Shown in pieces: positions 57,716-64,000 of a stretch of 64,000 nucleotides of DNA (position 1 is its first letter; each line of letters begins with the position of its first letter). This DNA is from an uncultured Rhodospirillales bacterium (GTDB lineage Bacteria; Pseudomonadota; Alphaproteobacteria; CAAGCB01; CAG-977), in assembly GCA_902777205.1 (NCBI GenBank), contig CACYSU010000007.1, positions 29,284 to 93,283 of the forward strand. Direction: 5' to 3'. The notes beneath the pieces were generated by a model. The model had not been told where the DNA came from and did not search any database. It worked only from the letters and a program-made list of their open reading frames with translations. A program made the position numbers and the translations under genes.

Positions 57716-58879
57716 ATGGCCAAACAAGACTATTATGAACTTCTGGGTGTCGAAAAAACGGCGACCGACGTTGAAATCAAAAAAGCCTACCGCGCTTTGG
57801 CGATGAAATACCACCCCGACCGCAATCCGGGGGACAAGGAAGCCGAACTGAAATTCAAAGAAGTCACCGAAGCTTATGAAATCTTGAAAGACGGGCAGAA
57901 ACGCGCCGCCTACGACCGCTACGGTCACGCCGCGTTTTCTCAGGGCGCGGGCGCCGGCGGGTTCGGCGGCGGATTCGGCGGGTTCAATTTCGATTTCGGC
58001 GGAAACGCCGGCGGATTCGGCAGCATTTTCGAGGATATCTTCAGCGAATTCATGGGCGGCGCGGCCGGACGCGGGCGGGCGCAGCAATCGGCCGGACGGC
58101 GCGGGGCGGACATCCGTTACGATCTGGAAATCACGCTGGAGGAAGCCTTCGCCGGATTGAAAAAGGAAATCGAAATTCAAACCGCCGTCCAATGTGACGA
58201 ATGCGGCGGATCGGGCACGGAAAAAGGATCGAAAGCCGAAACGTGCGATATGTGCCACGGCACGGGGCGTGTGCGCCGGCAGGCGGGATTCTTTATCGAA
58301 GAACGCCCCTGCCCGACCTGTCACGGCACGGGGCAGGTGATTAAAAACCCGTGCAAAAAATGCAAGGGAACAGGCAAGGTTTCACAAAAGAAAACGCTGG
58401 AAATCAACATTCCGGCGGGCATTGATTCCGACAACCGGATGCGTTTGTCCGGTCAGGGCGAAGCCGGCGCGAACGGCGGGCCGAACGGGGATCTGTATAT
58501 CTTCGTCCACGTCAAACCGCACCCGATTTTCAAACGCGACGGGGCGGATCTGCATTGCGACATTCCGGTGTCGATGACGACGGCCGCGCTGGGCGGAACG
58601 ATCGAAATCCCCTGCATCGACGGCACAAAGGAAAAAGTCACCGTTTCCGCCGGAACGCAAACGGGCGAGGAAGTCCGCCTGCGTAAAAAGGGGATGTCCG
58701 TCCTGCAAAGCAAAAGCGTCGGCGATTTGTTCGTGCGGTTCAAGGTCGAAACCCCGACCAAGCTGACCGCGAAACAAAAGGAACTGCTGAAACAGTTTGA
58801 CGCGGAAAGCGCGGACAACAGCCCCGAATCCGCCGGATTTTTTGAAAAGCTGAAAGATATGCTGAAAAAAGCGGGATGA
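57716..58879 (+). CDS. dnaJ: Co-chaperone DnaJ
   Basis: The 387-residue protein has a J domain with the HPD motif (YHPDRNPG), a Gly/Phe-rich segment (about residues 78-110), four zinc-finger repeats CxxCxGxG ([32 protein letters not shown]), and the C-terminal substrate domain. It stimulates DnaK ATPase activity. grpE is not in the window. Confidence 0.97.
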   Translation: MAKQDYYELLGVEKTATDVEIKKAYRALAMKYHPDRNPGDKEAELKFKEVTEAYEILKDGQKRAAYDRYGHAAFSQGAGAGGFGGGFGGFNFDFGGNAGGFGSIFEDIFSEFMGGAAGRGRAQQSAGRRGADIRYDLEITLEEAFAGLKKEIEIQTAVQCDECGGSGTEKGSKAETCDMCHGTGRVRRQAGFFIEERPCPTCHGTGQVIKNPCKKCKGTGKVSQKKTLEINIPAGIDSDNRMRLSGQGEAGANGGPNGDLYIFVHVKPHPIFKRDGADLHCDIPVSMTTAALGGTIEIPCIDGTKEKVTVSAGTQTGEEVRLRKKGMSVLQSKSVGDLFVRFKVETPTKLTAKQKELLKQFDAESADNSPESAGFFEKLKDMLKKAG

Positions 58880-58906
58880 AAAAAACGCCGCTTTTGGAAA
58901 TCTGCC

Positions 58907-59140
58907 CTATCCGGCCAATCTTTGAATGAACGCCGCCGCGTCCAATTCCAAACACGCCGCGATATCCAAAAATTCGACGATGTCAAGCCGTCGTTCGCCG
59001 TTTTCGTATTTTGAAACGTACGATTGCGGCTTGTTCAGCCGCTTTGCCAGTGAAACCTGCGTGATTCCGCGATCTTTCCGCTCTTGCACCAGCAAATTCA
59101 GAAACAGTTTATAGCGGTCTGTAAAAACCGATTTCGTCAT
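58907..59140 (-). CDS. XRE-family helix-turn-helix regulator
   Basis: The 77-residue protein is a single Cro/cI-type HTH domain: QVSLAKRLNKPQSYVSKYEN (about residues 30-49), followed by ERRLDIVEFLDIAACLELD. It probably binds the palindromes just upstream and controls its own gene and the divergent one. The ATG at 59140 has AAAGG next to it. No partner toxin is evident. Confidence 0.88.
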   Translation of the reverse strand: MTKSVFTDRYKLFLNLLVQERKDRGITQVSLAKRLNKPQSYVSKYENGERRLDIVEFLDIAACLELDAAAFIQRLAG

Positions 59141-59163
59141 GCCTTTATCCTCGCCCGTTGACA

Positions 59164-59202
59164 AGGATAAAATCCTGTTATAGGATATCCCAAATTAGGA
59201 TA
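59164..59202. promoter_or_regulatory. Palindromic candidate operator between XRE and the divergent gene
   Basis: AGGAT-AAA-ATCCT (59164-59176) is a perfect inverted repeat, GGATATCC (59183-59190) is a perfect palindrome, and AGGATA recurs at 59197. The three sites fall in the 81-base gap between the divergent genes. Confidence 0.55.
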
Positions 59203-59221
59203 TTTTACAAAGGAGGGAACT

Positions 59222-59503
59222 ATGAGCCAGACTAAGGATTTTATGCCGGACGGGGCATATTACGACATGGTTAAAGATTATCTGTTTCAGATTGGAGCTA
59301 TTGAAAGCTGTCCTATCCATGGAAACGTTCTGATAGATAACGGTTTTGATACAGAAAACCTGTACGCCATGGTAACAGATGCGTATAAAAAAGATCACGG
59401 CGACGAACTGCCTGTTTCTTACGACGCTTTTCATGAAATCGTCCAAGATATTATGAGAAGCACTTTTGACGATTGTCCCGAATGTCATCACGCGATGGAA
59501 TAG
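59222..59503 (+). CDS. Small unrecognised protein with Cys/His pairs
   Basis: This 93-residue protein has CPIH (about residue 33) and CPECHH near the C-terminus, spacing that could bind a metal ion. The base composition is clearly more AT-rich than the neighbourhood. A strong AAAGGAGGG site lies upstream. It is divergent from the XRE gene and followed 10 bases later by an exported protein. Confidence 0.7.
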   Translation: MSQTKDFMPDGAYYDMVKDYLFQIGAIESCPIHGNVLIDNGFDTENLYAMVTDAYKKDHGDELPVSYDAFHEIVQDIMRSTFDDCPECHHAME

Positions 59504-59513
59504 GATTGCAAAA

Positions 59514-60020
59514 ATGAAAAAAACAATTTTAACCGCAATCGCGCTTTTATGCTTATCAACACCGTTACAGGCAAAGGATTTTCCTTGTTTTATTCTGGAT
59601 GTTCCATGCTATGTAAAATCGGGCGCAACCATTTTAAGAAAAGAACCGAGCGAAGATTCCCCAATCGTCCAACAACTATCCCCTGCCAGAGATAGCGATA
59701 AGCTTTATTTTTATCTTAGAGCGAAGATTGCGGTTAAAGAAAAACGGCAGGGGTGGGGATTTTTTGAACCCGTTGAACCGATTGTTGACATGATAACAGG
59801 AAAAACAATGGCGGGAGGTTGGGTACCTTTAGCTAATGCGTCCCACAATTTAGATGAAGATAAAATTAGACCGGTTTTTTATGAACCTGAAAATAACATC
59901 TCTATGGATATTTGGTTTTTTAAACCGAATAATGTTTCTGTATTTGCCTTGAGTACGAACGATTTGGATTTTTATCTCCCTATTCGTTTTGAAAACATAG
60001 TACCAAAATTAAAGGACTGA
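59514..60020 (+). CDS. Small exported protein, SH3-like
   Basis: The 168-residue protein has a signal peptide (cleavage after LQA, about residue 20) and a beta-rich mature part with Tyr-Val-Lys-Ser-Gly-Ala-Thr-Ile-Leu-Arg-Lys-Glu-Pro and Gly-Trp-Gly-Phe, which resembles a bacterial SH3 domain. Function unknown. AT-rich like the previous gene; AGGA precedes the ATG. Confidence 0.68.
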   Translation: MKKTILTAIALLCLSTPLQAKDFPCFILDVPCYVKSGATILRKEPSEDSPIVQQLSPARDSDKLYFYLRAKIAVKEKRQGWGFFEPVEPIVDMITGKTMAGGWVPLANASHNLDEDKIRPVFYEPENNISMDIWFFKPNNVSVFALSTNDLDFYLPIRFENIVPKLKD

Positions 60021-60101
60021 ACATCACATCTTTCCGCACGGAACGCTTGCGCGAAAACGCGGCGGCGCGTATGATCGGGCTGATTTTCAAAGGAGCCCTT
60101 T

Positions 60102-60620
60102 ATGCAACGACTGACGCAAAACGATTTTGACGCTTTGTTTTCCCTGATGGAAAAAAGCTTTCCCGCCGACGAATACCGCGACTGCGCGGCACAAAAGGCT
60201 TTGTTCGCCGATCCCGACTACGCCGTGTACGGCTTAAAGGACGGCGCGGCGGTCAAAGCGTTCATCGCGACGTGGCAGTTTTCCGATTTCGCCTTTGTCG
60301 AACATTTCGCCGTCGATCCGTCATGCCGCAACAATGGCATCGGCAAAAAAATGCTGAACGATCTGATCAAACATCTGGGAAAGCCCGTTTGTTTGGAGGT
60401 TGAACCGCCGACGAGCGACATCACGCGCCGCCGCATCGGTTTTTACGAAAGAAACGGTTTTTTCCTAAACACCTATCCCTACGAACAGCCGCCGTTATCG
60501 CAAGGCAAAAAAGCCCTGCGTCTGCACGTCATGACTTCGGGCGCGGCGGCGGACGAACGGCGGTTTCAAAAAATAAAATCCGCGTTGTATGAAAAAGTCT
60601 ATCGCGTCGTCAAAGCATAA
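60102..60620 (+). CDS. GNAT-family N-acetyltransferase
   Basis: The 172-residue protein has the acetyl-CoA loop RNNGIGKKML (about residues 80-89) preceded by FVEHFAVDPS, and FYERNGFFL as motif B. The substrate is unknown. AAAGGAG six bases before the ATG is a strong ribosome site. Its end overlaps the small membrane protein gene by 22 bases tail to tail. Confidence 0.88.
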   Translation: MQRLTQNDFDALFSLMEKSFPADEYRDCAAQKALFADPDYAVYGLKDGAAVKAFIATWQFSDFAFVEHFAVDPSCRNNGIGKKMLNDLIKHLGKPVCLEVEPPTSDITRRRIGFYERNGFFLNTYPYEQPPLSQGKKALRLHVMTSGAAADERRFQKIKSALYEKVYRVVKA

Positions 60621-61081
60621 TCGGCGGCCGTTTTAACAGCGGCGATCCAGTAAAGGGCGAAAGCGGCGTAAAAAACCGCGGCCGATTTTTTCAACCCCTT
60701 TTTGCGCAGTGCGCGCCCCGCGACGCCTGATCCCGCGAACATGATCAAAAACGTCGCGGCCAGCAGCCAAAACATTGTGTTGCCGCCGGTTGAAACAGCG
60801 GTCAGCGCACAAATATGAACGGCGAAAAACCATGCGTAAAACCAACCTGCCGTCGCCTTAAATCCCTTGGCATACAAAACAATCGCTGCGACGCCAGACC
60901 CGACGCAGGGAACGCCGATCCCCGCAGAACACAGGAAAACAAACCCGAAAAGGGAAAGCGGCTTTTCTTCGACAATCAACGCGCCCGCCGGAACGGTCAG
61001 CAACACCGCCCACATCGCCAAATACGCGGATAAAAGGACGTTGAACAAAAAAACGGCTGCTTTTTTAAGGACGGGTTTCAT
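60599..61081 (-). CDS. Small membrane protein of unknown function
   Basis: This 160-residue protein has about four membrane helices separated by short loops (residues 8-28, 42-70, 80-100, 105-150). I recognise no motif. It lies alone on its strand, facing the GNAT gene, and diverges from dapB. Confidence 0.65.
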   Translation of the reverse strand: MKPVLKKAAVFLFNVLLSAYLAMWAVLLTVPAGALIVEEKPLSLFGFVFLCSAGIGVPCVGSGVAAIVLYAKGFKATAGWFYAWFFAVHICALTAVSTGGNTMFWLLAATFLIMFAGSGVAGRALRKKGLKKSAAVFYAAFALYWIAAVKTAADYALTTR

Positions 61082-61201
61082 TCTTTCAATGATAAAAGAA
61101 AAAAACGCGGCGTCAAACGGCTTTCGCGATTACCGGTTGGAAAACGCCTTGATTTCGTTTAAAATAAGAGAAAATTTTTTCAATCACGAAAGGGCTTTGC
61201 G

Positions 61202-61999
61202 ATGAAAATAGGCGTGACGGGGTGTGCGGGCAGAATGGGCAAAATGCTGATGTCCCGCGTGTTGACGCACAACGGGTGCGAATTGGCGGGCGGATCGGAA
61301 CGCCGCGAAAGCGGGTTCATCGGCCGCGATCTGGGCGAAGTTCTGGGCGGCCGGATAATGGGCGTCGCGGTGACGGCCTATCCGTTCGAGCTGTTCAACG
61401 CCGTTGACGCCGTGTTGGATTTCACTGCGCCCGCCGCGTCGGTCGAACACGCGAAAATCGCCGCCGAAACGGGCAAGATTCTGATCGTCGGCACGACCGG
61501 ATTGAATGCCGAGCAATCGGACGTTTTGAAAAAATGCGCCGAAAAGACCGTCATCGTCGCCGCCCCGAACATGAGCGTCGGCGTCAACCTGCTGTTCGCT
61601 TTGGTCAAACGCGCGGCCGCCGTTTTAGACCCGTCTTACGACATTGAAATCGTCGAAATGCACCACCGCAACAAAGCCGACGCGCCGTCCGGAACGGCGT
61701 TGGGATTGGGGCGCGCCGCCGCCGAAGGACGGCAGGTCGCTTTGGACGACGTGGCGCGTTACGAACGTCACGGCATCATCGGCGCGCGTCCGGCGGGTGA
61801 AATCGGTTTCGCGGCGCTGCGCGGGGGCGACGTGGTCGGCGACCACACCGTCATATTCGCCGGCGCGGGCGAACGCGTCGAATTGACGCACAAGGCCGCG
61901 TCCCGCGAAATATTCGCCGACGGCGCGATCAAAGCCGCGTTGTGGGCGCAGGGCAAACCCGCCGGCCTTTACACGATGCAAGACGTTTTAGGGTTGTAG
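61202..61999 (+). CDS. dapB: 4-Hydroxy-tetrahydrodipicolinate reductase
   Basis: The 265-residue enzyme acts in the diaminopimelate/lysine pathway that also uses lysA. VTGCAGRMGKML is the NAD(P)H loop, GTTGL and APNMSVGVNLL follow, and EIVEMHHRNKADAPSGTAL is the catalytic His/Lys motif (about residues 155-170). Length is normal. The alanine racemase-like gene starts two bases after the stop. Confidence 0.97.
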   Translation: MKIGVTGCAGRMGKMLMSRVLTHNGCELAGGSERRESGFIGRDLGEVLGGRIMGVAVTAYPFELFNAVDAVLDFTAPAASVEHAKIAAETGKILIVGTTGLNAEQSDVLKKCAEKTVIVAAPNMSVGVNLLFALVKRAAAVLDPSYDIEIVEMHHRNKADAPSGTALGLGRAAAEGRQVALDDVARYERHGIIGARPAGEIGFAALRGGDVVGDHTVIFAGAGERVELTHKAASREIFADGAIKAALWAQGKPAGLYTMQDVLGL

Positions 62000-62001
62000 A
62001 A

Positions 62002-63015
62002 ATGCCTCTTAAACTGACGGTTTATGAGGACGCTCCGGCCGAAAATTTCCACCGGATGCAACAAATGCGCCCGAAATCGGAAATCGCGGCGGTCGTCAAG
62101 GCCAATGCCTATGGTTTGGGATTTGAAAACGTCGTTCCCGCTTTGACGCGGGCGGGATGCAAAACGTTCTTTGTCAACCGGTTCGACGAAGGAATCGCAG
62201 TGCGCCGTTTGGCCGCAAACGCGCGCGTTTTCGTGCTGGACGCGTTGATCGGCGGCGACGCGCCCGCGGATTATGCGGCGCACGGGATGATCCCCGTTTT
62301 TTCAACGATTGAGGCTTTGGCGCGATTCCCCGATGAAAAAGACATTGCGGTGCGTTTGGATACGGGGTTCAACATGGCGGGATTGAACGCTTTGGACGAA
62401 TCGGCCGTGATGCGCGCTTTGGACGGGCGGAACGTCAAATTCCTGATGTCGCATCTGGCCTGTGCGGAACGGCCGGACAGCCCGAAAAACCGGCAACAGC
62501 TCGACCTGTTTTCAAAATACGCCGCCCTGTTCCCCGATGCGGAAAAAAGTCTGGCCGCGTCATTCGGTGCCGCTTTGGGCGAAGAATACTGTTTCGATGT
62601 CATCCGGTCGGGCGCGGCACTGTACGGATCCGGCGCGGGACAGGAAAACGTCGCACGCTTAAGTGCCGAAATCGGATGGGTGCGCCGGTTCGACGCGGGG
62701 GAAAGTTTGGGATACAACGACGAATGCGTTTTACAAAAACCGGCCGTCGTCGCCACCGTTCTGGCCGGATCGGGCGACGGAATCGTGCATAAAAAAGGAT
62801 GCTTTGTCGATTATCGGGGAACTCTGCTGCCGGTATTGGCCGCCCCCGCGACAAACTATCTGCCCGTAGATGCGACCGCCGTCGCCGACCGGATCAAAGT
62901 CGGGGAAAGCGTCGATTTGTTCAACGAAAACTACACCCCCGACCGACTGGCCGCCGACGCCGGCACGGGGATCGGCGCCGACGTTTTGATCAGGTTGAAC
63001 GTTTTTTCATATTGA
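62002..63015 (+). CDS. alr: Divergent alanine racemase-like PLP protein
   Basis: The 337-residue protein is a fold type III PLP enzyme. The PLP lysine is in AAVVKANAYGLG (about residue 30), IRSGAALYG holds the phosphate-side Arg, and ESLGYN keeps a Tyr at the place of the second catalytic base. But the usual GRVSMD near the C-terminus reads here as APATNY, and MNRLG reads FNMAG. It supplies D-alanine if active. It is co-transcribed with dapB. Confidence 0.82.
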   Translation: MPLKLTVYEDAPAENFHRMQQMRPKSEIAAVVKANAYGLGFENVVPALTRAGCKTFFVNRFDEGIAVRRLAANARVFVLDALIGGDAPADYAAHGMIPVFSTIEALARFPDEKDIAVRLDTGFNMAGLNALDESAVMRALDGRNVKFLMSHLACAERPDSPKNRQQLDLFSKYAALFPDAEKSLAASFGAALGEEYCFDVIRSGAALYGSGAGQENVARLSAEIGWVRRFDAGESLGYNDECVLQKPAVVATVLAGSGDGIVHKKGCFVDYRGTLLPVLAAPATNYLPVDATAVADRIKVGESVDLFNENYTPDRLAADAGTGIGADVLIRLNVFSY

Positions 63016-63047
63016 TTTGTACCGCCAATTCTGTTTTAATATAAAGT

Positions 63048-63824
63048 ATGATCGATTTGAACGCTTTATTAAAACTGACTTACGGCCTGTACGTCGCCGG
63101 TGTTGAAAACAGCGGACGTTCCGGCGGATGCATTGTTGATGCCGTCATGCAAACGACGGACGACACGTTGGCGATCTGCTGCGGCAAAAAAACGCAAACA
63201 CGCAAATTCATCGCGGAAAGCGGCCGGTTTTCCCTGTCCGTCCTGTCGGATGAAACGGATCCTTTCGTTATCGGGAATTTCGGATTCCAATCGGGGCGCG
63301 ACGCGGACAAATGGGCGAACGTCCCGCACCGCGTTGAAAACGGATTGCCCGTTTTGAACGGCGCGGCGGCATATTTGTTTTGCCGCGTTATCGAAGCAAA
63401 GGATTTGGGGTCGCACACCCTGTTTTTATGCGCGATCGAAACGGCCGTAAACGGACAGGGCGAAGCGCTCAGCTACACTTTGTACAGAAAAGAATGGAAA
63501 GAACGGGTCGCCGCCGCGTTCAAGGCGGGAAAACCGGTTCAAGACACGAAAGGAAAAGCTATGACAAAATGGATTTGTACCGTTTGCGGTTATGAATACG
63601 AAGGCGACACCCTGCCCGCGGATTACACTTGCCCCGTTTGCGGCGTCGGCGCCGACCAGTTTGAAAAGGTCGAAGACAAAGCCGCGAAAACAAAAACGCC
63701 GGAAAAGTGGGTGTGTTCCGTATGCGGCCACGTTTACGACGGCGAAACGCCTTTTGACGAATTGCCGGACGATTACACTTGTCCCGTGTGCCACCACCCG
63801 AAAAGCGCGTTTGTGAAAAAATAA
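63048..63824 (+). CDS. Flavin reductase domain fused to two rubredoxin domains
   Basis: Residues 1 to about 160 are an FMN-binding flavin reductase domain ([29 protein letters not shown]). Then come two rubredoxins: [11 protein letters not shown] with CPVCG (about 180-205) and [11 protein letters not shown] with CPVCH (about 222-252), each with four iron-binding Cys. This layout is the high-molecular-weight rubredoxin (Hrb) of Moorella, extended by a second rubredoxin. Hrb passes electrons from NADH to a flavodiiron protein that reduces O2 or NO. No clear ribosome site precedes the ATG. Confidence 0.9.
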   Translation: MIDLNALLKLTYGLYVAGVENSGRSGGCIVDAVMQTTDDTLAICCGKKTQTRKFIAESGRFSLSVLSDETDPFVIGNFGFQSGRDADKWANVPHRVENGLPVLNGAAAYLFCRVIEAKDLGSHTLFLCAIETAVNGQGEALSYTLYRKEWKERVAAAFKAGKPVQDTKGKAMTKWICTVCGYEYEGDTLPADYTCPVCGVGADQFEKVEDKAAKTKTPEKWVCSVCGHVYDGETPFDELPDDYTCPVCHHPKSAFVKK

Positions 63825-63842
63825 ATTTAAACACAAACGGAC

Positions 63843-63869
63843 AAACCCCGCGCCGGACGCGGGGTTTTT
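63843..63869 (+). terminator. Terminator after the rubredoxin fusion
   Basis: Ten-base arms with GC core (63843-63852, 63858-63867) and five T end the transcript; the A-rich side may also serve the minus-strand gene beyond. Confidence 0.9.
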
Positions 63870-63891
63870 CGTGTGAAAATCAGGTAACGGT

Positions 63892-64000
63892 TCAGTTCGG
63901 TATGCAGCAGCATCCGTCGGCGGACAACCGCATATCGTCCGGACAGGAAATGACGGAACCGGCTTCGCAAGCTCCGTTTTTCAATTTGTACCCGCCGTTG
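63892..64000 (-). CDS. 3' end of a Cys-rich exported-type protein (cut by window end)
   Basis: The frame ending at 63892 reads NGGYKLKNGACEAG, then VISCPDDM, then DGCCCIPN before the stop. The last 35 residues carry five Cys. The style suggests a secreted, disulfide-rich repeat protein. The start is outside the window and I cannot name a family. Confidence 0.6.
   Translation of the reverse strand, partial: NGGYKLKNGACEAGSVISCPDDMRLSADGCCCIPN

Overview
The window looks like a piece of chromosome from an anaerobic or microaerophilic alphaproteobacterium, probably a host-associated uncultured lineage. The sequence is GC-rich and gene-dense. Alphaproteobacterial signs are the fused ispDF, the psd-pssA pair, the glyQ-glyS-ppdK order, the dusB...trkA-hfq-hflX neighbourhood, and a Caulobacter-type heat-shock promoter before dnaK. 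Anaerobic signs are an [FeFe]-hydrogenase maturase (HydE), pyruvate phosphate dikinase, and a flavin reductase fused to two rubredoxins. The lineage is inferred; no rRNA or tRNA gene lies in the window.

Layout: 1-1235 is phospholipid synthesis (psd, pssA). 1384-7912 holds gpt, a TlpA-like thioredoxin, an LptM-like lipoprotein, lysA, a zinc-ribbon membrane protein, and the operon ftsE-ftsX-ydcF-plsC. 7957-13925 has a flavin reductase with a very basic tail, a phospholipase C-like protein, a HPPK-DHPS fusion, a PLD-type nuclease, hydE and a DUF1796 protein. 13938-22923 has ispDF, then dusB-(Fis-like)-trkA-HAD-hfq-hflX-IMPase, then comEC. In that run the ntrBC/ntrYX genes usual in alphaproteobacteria seem to be replaced by a single 96-residue Fis-type DNA-binding protein. 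23040-24923 encodes two unrecognised proteins. 25129-30864 is glyQ-glyS-ppdK on the minus strand.

31035-39854 is a surface-glycan region: three family-2 glycosyltransferases, one GT10 fucosyltransferase-like enzyme, a MazG-like pyrophosphohydrolase, an unknown protein, and two polytopic membrane proteins of glycosyltransferase type. The first glycosyltransferase carries a run of 11 G near its 3' end, and its reading frame runs through an intrinsic terminator, which suggests a frameshift or a phase-variable locus. The last GT2 protein ends in a ParB/sulfiredoxin-like motif.

39953-55536 is mainly cell envelope: thpR, a U32 peptidase, LdcA and a Mur ligase (peptidoglycan recycling), a secreted proline-rich protein, a lytic transglycosylase, a class A PBP, an Mla-type lipid-transport operon (MlaE with a fused N-terminal domain, MlaF, MlaD, PqiC-like lipoprotein), a Bax-like glucosaminidase and a DUF2333 protein. 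55719-58879 is dnaK-dnaJ. 58907-60020 is an AT-richer islet with an XRE regulator diverging from two small unknown genes across a palindrome-rich region. 60102-64000 has a GNAT enzyme, a small membrane protein, dapB, a divergent alanine racemase, the rubredoxin fusion, and the 3' end of a cysteine-rich secreted protein.

No gene-free stretch exceeds 300 bases. I saw no insertion sequence, CRISPR array, integrase, prophage, tRNA or rRNA.
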